Shown in pieces: positions 50,254-62,000 of a stretch of DNA of 64,000 nt. Under the pieces are notes generated by a model that saw only the letters and a list, made by a program, of their open reading frames with translations, was not told the origin of the DNA and searched no databases. Made by a program: the position numbers and the translations under genes. The first letter of the stretch is position 1. Every line of letters begins with the position of its first letter. This DNA comes from Istiophorus platypterus. Taxonomy: Eukaryota; Chordata; Actinopteri; Istiophoriformes; Istiophoridae. The stretch spans positions 14,892,214 to 14,956,213 of the forward strand of contig CM029111.1 in assembly GCA_016859345.1 (NCBI GenBank), given 5' to 3'.

Positions 50254-52275
50254 TCACAGTTTGCTCTCCTCCTCTTCCAGTGGCCGGTTTAGACCAGGGA
50301 TAAATTTGAGGATGCGCCGTCGGAAGCTTTTCTGTTTGGGCTTCCTCTGCAGCGAGTTGAATCCTCCCTGCTTCTCCCCCAGAGCCGCCGCCCCTGAAGA
50401 CGACGTGGATCCCCTCATGTAGCTTCGTGTGCTGGCGCTGCGGGTCAGCTGCGTCTTGGCTACCGTGAAGAGCTCGCTGGCCGGCCGGAGACGCTGCTGA
50501 CGCTGTTCTTTCTTTCTTTCTGCGCCGCCATTGTCCAAGTCCGCGCTGCCGTCTGCCTGGTACAGGCAGGTCTGGTAGAGAGGATCATCCTCGGTGGCTG
50601 TGCTGAGGAAGCTGGCGCTGCTGTTGGTGCTGCCGGTGCCGAGGAGGGCTCTCTGAGCGGCAGGGCTGGGAACGCCAAGGCTGCCATACACACCCGCCGA
50701 CTCCAGGGACTCATACACTGCAGCATCGCTCATCACTATCCCTGCAGGAAAGAAGGGTATAGAAATTTTGACATGTTTTAATCTTGTATTTTATACATCT
50801 GCAGACATGGAAACAAAGGAGAGGATTAACCTGAGAAAATAAACTCAACTGAATTAAAATGACAGGACACATAACATTCCAGATAACCTACCATGAACAA
50901 GCCTCTGCTCCTGCACCATCAACGAACGATATTCATCCCATTTCTCATGAAGAGTTTGCTAAAAACAAACAAAAAAAAAAAAAAAGATACACATTTGTTA
51001 AATGATTGAAAACCCATCATCAGCAGTATTTTAGCTAATTTATAACAGATGCACTGGCCCATAACTGAGGTGCATTGAATTAGTTGCTGTGTCAAGGGGA
51101 ATATTCTCAAAAATCGCGACAGCATGTGACACAGAGAAACTCCCATCGACAAAGACCAGGAGGCTGAAACTAAGAGGAAGATGACGAGTGAAAGGTTGTT
51201 CCTGAATACCACAAACTGACGTGCTAACTAACATGATTATGATTTTATCAGTGGTTGTCAAGGTGCCCTAGATGGTCCTTTTACAGTCAGAGTTTCTGTT
51301 TTGCGTCTTTCAAAACATTAATAAGTCCACAACTATATGGTACTTAGTAAGGAATCACCATCTACCAACATGCACCAGCAGGTTAATCTTTAAAATGCTG
51401 GATGGGTATCTCTCAGAAAGCGGCTGTGCTGCAGTGGATTAGAGCGGGACAGCTGCTGTAATCTTGTGGGTAAAGCTCGCTCATTGGAGCCACTTCACAG
51501 GCCGTTCTCCTCTAACAGCCATGAGTTAAGAATGTGTGCAGCGCTTGGCGAGCCTGAAGGAGAAAACTGCTGATGCAACAGGTGGTGCTGCTTGGGGAGA
51601 CAGGTGTGAAGGAAGGGGGAAGTGGTGTCTATATCTGGCATGTAAACATAATGCGTGTGTTGGTGTGTGTGTGTGTGGTTGCTGGACACACAACCAGGCT
51701 GACTCACTGCTGACAAACAGCAAAAGACAAAGAAAAAAACAAAAAACAAAAACCCCTTCTGCAGCAACACTAGAAAGATAAAGAGATAAAAACCCACCTT
51801 CAGATACTGTAGCCGGGCCTCCAGCTCTGCTTTTCGGATGGAGTCGCTGTAAACCGTCTCCAGTCTACAAATGAAAAACCAGAAGGCGAGCAGAACTAAT
51901 AAGTGTAAGAGGAAACACTTATAAAAACTACACAGGCAGAAAATAGTGATCTAAAAAAAAAAAGAAAACAACCATATAAAAGGCTCCTTTCATAAGACAG
52001 TGGTGGAATGGATATGGTGTCAAATGGTTTATCTGAGAGAGAGGGGGGGATAAGGCACATTTAATTTCCTTCAGACTCTTTCTTGTGCTGCAAATTTTGT
52101 TTGAATCACATGGAGATATGAGAGAGAGGGGGGGATAAGGCACATTAACAATTTCCACTCAGACTCTTCAGTGCTGCAAATCCTTTGAATCACATGAGTG
52201 TGTGTGCGTTTGTATGTGTGTGTTTGTGTGTGTGTGTTTGTGTGTGTGTGTTTGTGTGTGTTTGTGTGTGTTTGT

Positions 52276-52317
<42 letters not shown>

Positions 52318-55300
52318 TTATGAAAACAGGCGACTTATGCAGCTCGTTTTCACTCTAACAGTTTATACCGGACCAGGTTGGTAGTATAATTTGATGATGT
52401 CAGTCTATAAAGTCTGGGCCCGTGCTGCCGCTCGCTTCTCCAGCAGCAGCTCACGGACGGGGGCCTGGCTAACTGTCCTTTTAATCTTTAACAAGCCAGG
52501 GAAGGAGCATGAGGAAGATTAAACAACCGCTCGGCCCAACTGACAGATATTGAATCTTAAAAAAAACTTTTTTTCAGAGGTCTTGAATATTTTTTTCTCT
52601 TTTAGTCTAATAAATGATGCAAAGTCACGAGAAAAGGTGATATATTCAATCTATTTACTCCGTCCAACCATTTAACAATTGTTTTCATTAGCGACTTATC
52701 TCTAATTTACTTTTGTGACTAACTGATTGGTCTATGAAATGTCAGAAATTATAAAAAAAAAAACCCAGAAACACCAAAACAAAATTGCTCGTCACAAATT
52801 TCTTTCACATTTGTCTTCTGTCCAACCAGTGATCTGAAACTCAAAGATATTAAGTTTGCTATGAGCCAAGCTGGAGCCAACAGACTATTCGGGTTTCTTC
52901 AGTTGAGCTGAACCAGTGGTCACCAAACTTCCTTTTAATGCTCAACTAAAAGCCCCTAGCCAATTATAACAATTTAACTTTTACTGACCATTAACAATCC
53001 TGGGGAAACTTGTAAGGTTTTATTGAGAGAACAATACCCTCATCTTTCTCTCGTGTTACTCAAAGAGTTACGCTTGATGAAAGTAGACTTTGAGACGTCT
53101 CCCTTGTAATTTACATGTCATGTACCCCCATGCGTCTGAATAAATCTTCTCTAACTTGAGTACTGACTGAGAATGTTTGTTAGCACCAGAACTTTAGAAG
53201 CTCTTGATCAGTTGCTTTGGGTTTTACACCTCCCAGTATGGGAACCACTGAGTTGAACAGGTAATCGAGTATCAGTTGCTGTCAGTTTTCTGTCTAATAG
53301 ACTAATTGTTTCAGCACTAGAACAAGTTAAACAGGGTTATTAATGACTAAATAAATAAATAAATAAATAATTTGTTTGAAATTTAACATTTCAAAATATT
53401 TCTTGCTGTTGTTATCCTTGTTTTGTTTTGTTTTTTTACCTGAGTGTGTTGCCGCAGGCCCTGATCAGTTGAACGATCTCTTTGTGCCGAAATCCCTCCA
53501 CGGATGCCTCGTTAACACTCGCGATGGTGTCCCCTGCACGCACACACACGCACAGACGCGCACACACGCACACACACAATGTGTGTTAACCAGCAGTCGC
53601 TTGGTCAAGATGCACTTCAATCCTCTGTGGCTTCAATTACTGCGAGCTGTAGCAGAATGAGGCTCGTTTGATTCCAAATGAAACCTTTACACATGTGCAA
53701 GGCAAATGTGGAGGGCCGTGCGCGCGCAGTCGTGGCACACGGCTTGTCACTGAAATGCAGTCACCCTCGTGTGAGAAGAAACAGTTCGTTTCAGTGTGTT
53801 AAAGCTGCACAGCGGGGCTGCAACTGATGGTTATTTTTATCATCGCTTAATCTGCCGACTATTTCCTCTTTGTGTTGCCGATTAAACAGCTGAAGACGGT
53901 GAAAAATAGCAGTTTCTAGAGCACAAGGTGACACCATTAAACAACTTGTTTTGTCTGACCAGCTTTCCAAACCCCAAAAATGTTCAATTTACTTTAAGGT
54001 AGGAGAAAAGAAAAGCAGCAAGTTCTGACATTTGGCAACATGCACCCATCAAATTTTTGTCAATTTTGCTTGAGATTAAAAGATTTCAAAACAGTGGAGG
54101 ATTAAATTTCAATCGCCTAATTGTAGCAGCTCTACTCTACAGCATTTCCTCCTATTGTTTTATCTATGAAAGTTTCACTTCACAACTGATGGCCTTATTA
54201 GACATGGTGCATAGTCTCATGTGTGACAGCAGCCTGTTAGGTTTTTCATCTCAAAGCCCATTTTCCTCTTAAAAAAAAAACAAAAAAAAAACGACACCTA
54301 CTCTGCTCCATGAGATGAAGTCATTGTTTTTTCGCAGCGAGACGCATGGAACAATGGGGCGAGCATGTGAGGAATTTAGGAAGTGAAACTGAAGTGACAC
54401 ACGTGGGTCAGTCGGACGGATGGACGGACGGACGGACGGATGGAAAAGGCAGCGGCAGTAGTGTCTCTTGTGACACACCGACGCAGACGTAAGGCGTGTG
54501 ACTGAGTGGTCATGAGTTTGAAAGCCAGAGACAATTTTTATAGGAGCCGAGGGCCGCTGCAGTGCTCTTTAGCACGACATCGCGGAGATACTTTTTTCCT
54601 TTCTTCTCACGTTTACAAATATTTTCTTGTAAATGTTTCCTAACTGATCCTGTCCTGTTAGAGAAACAAAACTGTGCATGTTGCCTAATTAACACATTGC
54701 TTTTATCTTTACAGAATTAAATAAAAAGGGGGATCAAAAAGGGAGTCAAGACATGCCTGCCAAATAAAAACTACACATGCTTTGGAACTGGCATTTGAGA
54801 GGGTTGTCTTTGCTTTACTCCATCTGGCACACGGGTGAGAGGAGCTGGCAAGTGGACGCTGGCTGAAATAGCCGCTCACTAAGTTGTTTGTTGGCTGGAA
54901 AAATGAGTGGGCGCACAGTCATGTTTGTACTTCTCCAAAACAGGCGGCTGAAACTCATGGGTGAATTCTTTTGATGTGTGGTACACAAGTGTCGGCTGGT
55001 GAACACAAAACAAAAGGAGCTGGACCAAACCTCCTGTCACGCTCAAGTATTTTCCAGGTAATTTCAGGATTAGATACGGATACAAATTTGAAAAAAGGAG
55101 AAATATAAACACCGACTCACCCACTTTGAGTCCTGCTTGCTGGGCTGGGCTGTCACTGTGCACCTTGCACACAAACGTACACATCTCCACTGAGTTTTGG
55201 TCCTGATGGTGGAGGCCATAGGTCTGAAAGAGACAGAGCCACAAAAACTGAATAAAAAAAAAAAAAAAGGCTTCAGATATACTTCTTTTCCTCAGTTATT

Positions 55301-58300
55301 CTTGATGAATAGGAATTGTCTTGCAAAATGTGACTGATGTCAGTGGTTTTGAAATGATGTGGCCCTACAAACACTGCGACACTGATAAAGCCACCGAGCG
55401 ACATGCTGAGGAAGCCATGACGGACAGTTGGGGAAACCAGATGGTATCGGCAAAAACGCCGCGATATGGCACTAGCATGCAAAGCGAGAGGTTATTTCTC
55501 ATGTTTGTTTAAGCAAAACCTGCCACTGCTGTCACAAAACCTCATGAGGAAGCAGCACTTCACCTCAGCAAATGCTGAAAACTAGTTGTTGTAACTGTTT
55601 GAAATCTTTCATAAATACACCGGAAGACTCCGGTGATGGAAAGTAACTAAGTACATAAAGTATTTGTACTTTATTTCAGTACTTTCCCAGTTACGCTTCA
55701 TTATACTGATCCTGCACTCCAAACCATTGTACTTTTTACTCCATTACATTTGTTCTAAACCTAAGGTTACTAGTTACTTTACAGATTAAGGTTTAATGTA
55801 TAAAAATGTATTAAACAAGGCCTGAAACAAACAGTTTCTTCCTTGTCAATTAATCTTGTGATCAGTTTCTTAATTAATTGATGAATAATTGAGTCTATTA
55901 AACTTCTAATAATAGTGGAGTCTTGAAATGTTTTCTTTAGTGTGACGAATGGGTACAAAACCCAAAAATATTCTCTTTATAATGATATAAAACAGCAAAA
56001 AGCAGCAAAAGAGAAAACTGTTGATATTTAAAAGTAAAATTCTGACTAATCAATACTAAAACAGGTGCTGATTATACTAAGGTATAAGAATACTAATAAT
56101 AATATTTAGGTGCTTCACATGAAGTAATACCTTGAATGCAGGAGTTTAGCTTGGAGTTAAGTATTTTTATATAGTAGTATTTAGTACTTTTTACTAAAGA
56201 AAATGATCTGAGTACTTCCTCTGCCACTGGAAGACTTTGTGATTTTGTTGTCTTGGCAATGGTGTTTGCTACTTCCACATTACAGCATTTGCATGATCTT
56301 TCCTGTTGCTGTCAGTTGCAGTATCTCTGCAGAAGGTCACCGAGAAGACCTGCCCTTTTCACACGACTAGCAGTCAGTCAATGTGAGTCCAAAACTCGGC
56401 AAACAGGTCCATAAGCAGGCCGACCGGGCGTAACGTAAAACGACACTCGAGTTATCAGGCTTTCCATCAGTAACCATCGACCATTCCTGCTAAAACGTGG
56501 ATTCAACTTGGATGAATTTGTCTTATGGAAATTTTTCTTCAGCGATTCCGATCTGCCTGCGCCTGAGCTTGCCGCTGGTTCAACATGAGCTTCCTGCTCA
56601 GGCGGCCTGTAAGATAAACACAGAAACCATGCAAATATCGCCGAAATGCAAATATCACATTTACATGTCCGCTCCTCGGCTCAAACTGCAGTTTTCAACG
56701 TGACTGACACAGAGGGAGGAAAGAGCCGCAAGGGAAGACAAGACTCCAGGACCCGTTTCATGTTCTTTCTGCTGACCGTCAAACTGGCCCTCATGATCTC
56801 ACTTCCTCCTGTCCACGGCCAGAAAGGAAGGGCGGCAACCTCGGACAAAAACCATAAATAGAACAATATGTCTTTTTCCGCAATTCAGCGTTTCACTTCC
56901 AGAATATTTTAACTGACCACCGGAGCATTATAATATCCACATTATTGTAAACAGACTCAGGCAATGATTTAATTAGCATTTAATCATTGCCTTGCAAACT
57001 ATTTAAAGAATGAGGCCTGCACGACAGAGCCGACTTTGTACAGCGATGCTTCAGGGAGACTTGAGAGAGATCAGACAGATACCGAGGTCAAGTGTGCAAA
57101 GCTTCTGCCTGCTGACCGGGACAAGAGGAAAGCAGGTTTTACATGGGAAGCGTGTGAGCAAACCACACGGCTTAAAATACAGATGCTGGTGAAAAAAAAA
57201 CAAAAAAAATCTATTCTTCTCTTGAATCATGGGACTAACATCAACGAGTTGTTTGACAGATGCATGACCTTTCACTCCCCCAAACCACAACCCACCGGCA
57301 AAGGGAAATGCTCAGATTTAGAGATTTAAAGGACAAGATGCGCATCCTTCAGGCACCCAAGTTTCATCTGTTGAGAGAGACGTGGCCAATCAGGGGTAAA
57401 TCCTATTAAAAAGCACTTACAAGGCTCAAACTCCTCCCTCCCCTGCTGTTGATCCTCTTACCTGGATCTCGAAACCAAACGTCTCCTCTTCGTTTTTCTC
57501 CAGGACTACCACATTCCTGGGAAAGAGATTTTTAAAACATGTTTTAGGTGAACCAGCTCATTTAGGTTTATCTTGCAGGTGTCAAAACTTGTTTTATAAC
57601 CATTAAAATTCCTCCTAGAATCCAAGTCTTCCTGTAAATTTAACGTGAGTTGTGGGATTAAACATCTGAGAAGGTTTTCTATAATCTCTGCACAGAGAAG
57701 AGTGTTCAGATAGAGCTACAACACAGAGACAATTAACCAATTGGTAAATCACTGGAAAAATATTATGATAATTTATTAAGGGCCAATAGTGATTGTCTTA
57801 ATTAATTAATTAATTAATTAATTAATTAATTAATTAATCTGGAGATTATTTATTTTAGTCCACAGAACAGCAGCAAAGGGCAGCAAATGTAAATCATGAG
57901 GTCCAAAATGTCTTCAAAAGTCTTGGTTTGTTTGTTGTTATATCTACTAAGAAAGGCAAATATTCAGGCAAGCCTCCTCAGAAGCTGGAACCAGTGATTT
58001 TATTTTAATTTTTTTTTTACAGTTTTTGCTTAATTTTTTTTTTAATTATTATCAAAAAATTAGCTGATACATTTTCTGACCAATTGTTGAGGGTCTGAAT
58101 TGATTAATCATTTAATTCACTTATCAAGCTAAAATGTCAAATATTTGTTGGCTGGATGAATTTCAAGGGCAATTAACTTTTGCTTGGACAAAACAAGACA
58201 TCTAGAGACCTGTAGGATTGAACTGATTAATCAAGGAAACAACTGGCAGATCATTTGATAGTGAAAATACTCTAGGATATATCGCGAAATCCCCTTGAGA

Positions 58301-59347
58301 AAGAACCTAAAACCTAAATTTGTCTTAACAGAATTCAGATAAATACTATGGAATTTTACAGACCATTCATCAAAATTTTGGCCAATGGCAATTACGATAC
58401 CTAAAGACTACAGACTAAGCACAAGACTCATTTATAAAAGGCATCATTGTCTGACTCACATTGTCTGTAAAATTCAAAAATACAAGATAAATATTAGAGA
58501 AATAAAAACATGACATTCTATATCCAACTCTGGATTCCTTAATTCCCTGTGCTTCCTCAGCTAAACTCTATCCCTGCTCGCTGCAGAGGATGTCAGTGTC
58601 CAGCAGCATCTGGACACAGACACCTCCCCGACGCCAGACGTCAGGACAAGGCCTCTCACGCAGGTGCAGCAAAACACATGAAAATCCATGACAAGCCCTC
58701 AAGAAGATCACACACAACAACGTCCGCCATCGTCAGAGATCAGTGTCTGAATGGAGGGACTCTCAATCCGAGATGAAGCTGCTCACGTGTAATCTTTTTT
58801 TTTTTTTTAAAGTGCAGCGTAAAGATAGAAGAAGAGAGGGGGATAGTGAGAGGAAGAGAGGGATGAAGGTCAAGGGTAAATTTCAGTGACTGATGAGAGA
58901 GAGATTGTACCTTTGAGGTTCTTGTGACTGCGTCAAGGGTTTCCACTTCTGCAGCCCACCACCCTGAAAGGAGAAAAGAAACGAAACAAGACATGGTGCG
59001 TGTCAGACACCTGCGTGAAGTTAACGCAAGATTACACATGAGGGGTAACCCCCCCCCATACATTTCCTGGACACACCCACTGTACACATCAGCGCATCGA
59101 CCGGTCCATCGAGCGCCGGGGCCACACACACACGTGTATCTCGGTTTTTGTTTTTTATGCTTTTTTTAAAGCCACTGGGCCAATTTGCTGGTGTCAGAAA
59201 ACATTGGCGCTGAAACCAGAAATACATGTCTGGCTGCCCTTTGTTTACTCAGAGCAGTCACAACATCAGAGGGAGGCCGCAGAGCACCTAATTTTAGCCT
59301 TTAATTCCGAACCAAATCAGCTGCCTCCAAGCACTCACACTGTTCTG

Positions 59348-59385
<38 letters not shown>

Positions 59386-61699
59386 GAGTTTCTAGGGCAG
59401 TTTGGTACAAATTCCAGCCTGTTAGAGGAAAAGATAAGACACACTGTAGTGGGGAACACTAGGGCCACAATAAGTGCATTGAGTGAGAGCCCAAGTCAAC
59501 AGCAGGTCAGCACCCTGCCCTACCTGGCTGTATAAATAAGGAAGGTATCTGACCAGAAGGCTCCAGTAAATCACCTACAATCAATTCACCCCTGTTCCAA
59601 CTCAATCATTTTCAAATGCTGCGCCCGTGAAAGGCTGCTTTGTGCTGGAGCCTCTCTGGGTAGTAAAATGTTGCTCTCTTTATGCCCCAACACTTACAGA
59701 ATTGTCCCGTGCCCGTCTCAATGAATGCATTTATTCCCAAATAACCACAGAGCGCAACGGGGGTGGCTGGAGCAGGATTCTCCATCCCTGTGCGTACACA
59801 ATGTGCTGTTGTAGCCCCTACACTCCAGCTACTGAAAACTTACAGTATATAGGGTTTGTGCAAAGGCTGTGCCTCTGCTTCTTAGAGTACACTGCTATGC
59901 ATGTCTGTTTTAAAGTAGTTTCCAGCTGGGATGTCCCCGTTGTGCCAGAAACTCCAGAATTAAATAGAATTACAGATTTTAAACAATTGAGCTCTATGAG
60001 AGACACGTTAGGGAGGGAAATGCGTCTGTTTATCCTTCGGCCGTGCAAACGTTTAGCCAGTATTATGCAACATGAGCCACAGCTGGTGTCACTGCTGACC
60101 ATCACAGGGGGAGGCTGTCAGTCCTGGAGGCTGCCCTCCAGTTGTGGCTCAATAAATCCACACTAAAACGTTGTTATCGGGTTGAAGAGATCTGGTTAAA
60201 ATGATTGATTTGATGACCCTTGATTGATCAGTGCGCTCTTATTTTGAAATATAGACAACATGTGCAGAGTAGAGTGTCAAAACAACTTCAGTCAAAGAGC
60301 AATGTTTTCAGCAGAGGGAAGAAACTTCACCTTGCACTTGATTGGTTGGTTCCAGTTATTAATCTGCGCTTATGATGGAAAAACATTTCATTCATTTTAA
60401 AATTCAGCTGACAAATTTCCCAAAGCGATTTAGACCTGCTCTATATGAGAAGTACCCTGAGATAACCTCTGTAATGACTTAGCACTATGTAAATAAACTG
60501 AATTGAATTGTAAAAGGTTAAAGGGACCTAATAAAAGGAATGTTGCTCTTTTGACATAAATCTTTTAAAGTTGCAGCCTTTTGACTAAGTTTCGATCTCT
60601 TTTTTTGCACATGCCCTTTGTTGTACATTTGAAATTCCCAATAGACAGTGAAGTTTGACTTTGATATTTGTATTATCTTCTCTGACCACAACGTTTCACC
60701 GTCCCTCTGAGGACAGGAGATATGTATCTGAAAATCAGATCACGTTTTTGGCCTTGAGGATCATCATTTTAATTTGTATAACTCTGGTGACTCGACCCTG
60801 GAGAACCTGACACAGTGTTAAAAAAAAAAAAAATCCCTCTCAGTGTTTGGGTGGTCCACACTTGCCCCTAGTAGGCAACTACTGTTGACTTTCAGTCAGA
60901 TGCCATGTGGAGATAAACTGTCCAGTTTATCTCCAGAGACTCCCAGACATTTTCAGATCAAGACACTGAAGCAACAACACATCTGGGCAGACTTTTTTTT
61001 TTTTTTTGCTGCTGGATACGAGTTGTTTAAACTGTTCAAGGGCGTTTTGGCCATTCTTGAAAAAATACTCCCTTCCTTCATAGGTGTGTCGGACTCATAA
61101 AAGTGCTTTATTTACTCTGTTTGGCTGAGCTGGTCCCTGGGTGTCACTTCAGGACAAGAATCCACAGCCCAAAACCAGAACTGCAGAAATTGGGACTGCG
61201 CATGATTCGAGGCTAATAAAGCAAACAAGAAAACTAAGTTACTCTTAAGTTGAAAAGCTTGACATTAAACAAATGTCAACTGCTTAAAAACTAGAAAGTA
61301 AAGCATTTATAAAACCACTCTTCCAGTGACTCGGATGAGAGTATTGCCAGCCTCAGTCTAGAGAACCCAATGAATGAGGACGCAAACTGGAAATAAAACC
61401 GAGCTGTTGTCCCTCCCAGGTCTTAATTCAATTCACAAACTCTGGACACGAAGTGTCGAAATGTACTTTTTTTTTTTCCTGGGATTTGTGTCGTTCTCTA
61501 CCTTTCTGAAGTTCCTGGGCAGCGTCCCGCCGGAGTACGCCAGGGTCCTGTAGTCGTAGACCTCCGACGAGTTGGCCGGTAAATCCATAGTCCGGCAGCT
61601 GTCCGACTTTGACGAGGGGAAATAAATGTCGCCGTCTTGGGATGCGGGTCCGGTCTCCGGCCCGCTGGAGTTCACTTTCTTCAACCTCCTAAAAGTCAT
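50254..61699 (-). CDS. tamalin: Tamalin / GRP1-associated scaffold protein (GRASP)
   Basis: A cytoplasmic PDZ scaffold that links group 1 metabotropic glutamate receptors to cytohesins. Coding exons are 61699-61502, 58963-58911, 57516-57462, 55223-55121, 53533-53440, 51864-51798, 50958-50892 and 50741-50254. All have GT/AG borders and consistent phases, giving 374 residues (395 in human). Residues 1-84 carry MTFRRLKK and the YSGGTLPR motif. The PDZ domain (about 85-175) has the carboxylate loop TFGFEIQTYGLHH and GDTIASVN. A coiled-coil (about 169-212) follows with RKAELEARLQYLKQTL. The tail has VYESLES (ITAM-like tyrosine), a Ser/Ala-rich linker, then FRRRILKFIPGLNRPLEEEE and the C-terminal PDZ ligand ESKL. 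In human, TAMALIN and NR4A1 are neighbours, which agrees with this layout. Confidence 0.96.
52033..52197. repeat. Tandem duplication of about 80 bp in tamalin intron
   Basis: Two adjacent copies (about 52033-52112 and 52118-52197) share gagagaggggggataaggca, then cagactctt, gtgctgcaaat and tttgaatcacatg. They differ by small indels. A GT microsatellite starts immediately after. Confidence 0.85.
52197..52316. repeat. (GT)n/(TTTGTGTG)n microsatellite
   Basis: About 120 bp of GT with regular TTT interruptions, ending in TGCGCGC. It is in tamalin intron 5 and gives spurious Cys-Val open frames. Confidence 0.95.
52610..54050. repeat. Copies of the dispersed 'aaccagtg' repeat family flanking tamalin exon 5
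   Basis: Two copies flank the exon at 53440-53533: one at about 52610-52920 (accatttaacaattgttttc and accagtgatctgaaactcaa) and one at about 53815-54050 (ggggctgcaactgatggtta and gtctgaccagctttccaaac). An AAAT microsatellite sits at 53347-53371. Confidence 0.5.
54411..54442. repeat. (GGAC/GGAT)n minisatellite
   Basis: About eight tetranucleotide units (GGAC with GGAT ends) in tamalin intron 4. Confidence 0.9.
55630..56230 (-). repeat. Further copy of the 'aagtac' element
   Basis: Starts ggtgatggaaagtaactaag and ends with tactaaag...tgatctgagtacttcctctg. A copy of the aaccagtg-family repeat sits inside at about 55825-56060, which suggests nested insertion. It lies in tamalin intron 3. Confidence 0.55.
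57517..58910. other. tamalin intron 2, repeats only
   Basis: Contains the TTAA/ATTA tetranucleotide array at 57798-57838 and long stretches of the aaccagtg dispersed repeat (about 57720-58270). A T-run at 58796-58809 lies near the donor of exon 2. No gene is seen. Confidence 0.55.
57798..57838. repeat. (TAAT)n microsatellite
   Basis: About ten TAAT units in tamalin intron 2. Confidence 0.95.
58964..61501. other. tamalin intron 1, no gene called
   Basis: A 2.5-kb intron with a 33-base T-run at 59351-59383 and a reversed fragment of the conserved teleost repeat near 60420-60515. An unbroken plus-strand frame of 179 codons lies at 59627-60166. It has no recognisable domain and a window this size is expected to hold about one such frame by chance. 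Confidence 0.5.
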
Positions 61700-62000
61700 G
61701 TTGCGCTCATTAAGCGGGGCCGAGGAGATGTTGGGGATTTAAAAAGGGAACAAAATGAGGATAAGGATGAGAGTCGAGTGTCTTTCTGGCCTCCGGCCGA
61801 GCAGAGCCGAGCCCAGGAAGATGCTGACCGAGCTGTGAGCCTCAACGTGGAGTCGCAGACGATTTCACTTCGGTTGTTTCTCTTGAATAAACCGGGAGGC
61901 GGGGCCTCGCCGTGACGGACGCGGGCGTCGACCAATGGCGACGCGGACCCGCTTCCCTCTCTGCCGCCTTCGGGTGCGCCTCGGAGATTTGAACGCCGCG
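61700..62000 (-). promoter_or_regulatory. tamalin: tamalin CpG-rich promoter and 5' UTR
   Basis: Sequence upstream of the ATG at 61699 is GC- and CpG-rich in an AT-rich setting. It holds a GC box GGCGGGGC at 61898-61905, a CCAAT at 61932-61936 and TGACG at 61913-61917. No clear TATA box is seen, so a dispersed CpG-island start is likely. The exact start site cannot be placed. Confidence 0.55.

Noticed and set aside
51425..51500. tRNA-like words (ggattagagcggg) in a tamalin intron
   Set aside because: No B-box and no foldable cloverleaf could be drawn by eye.
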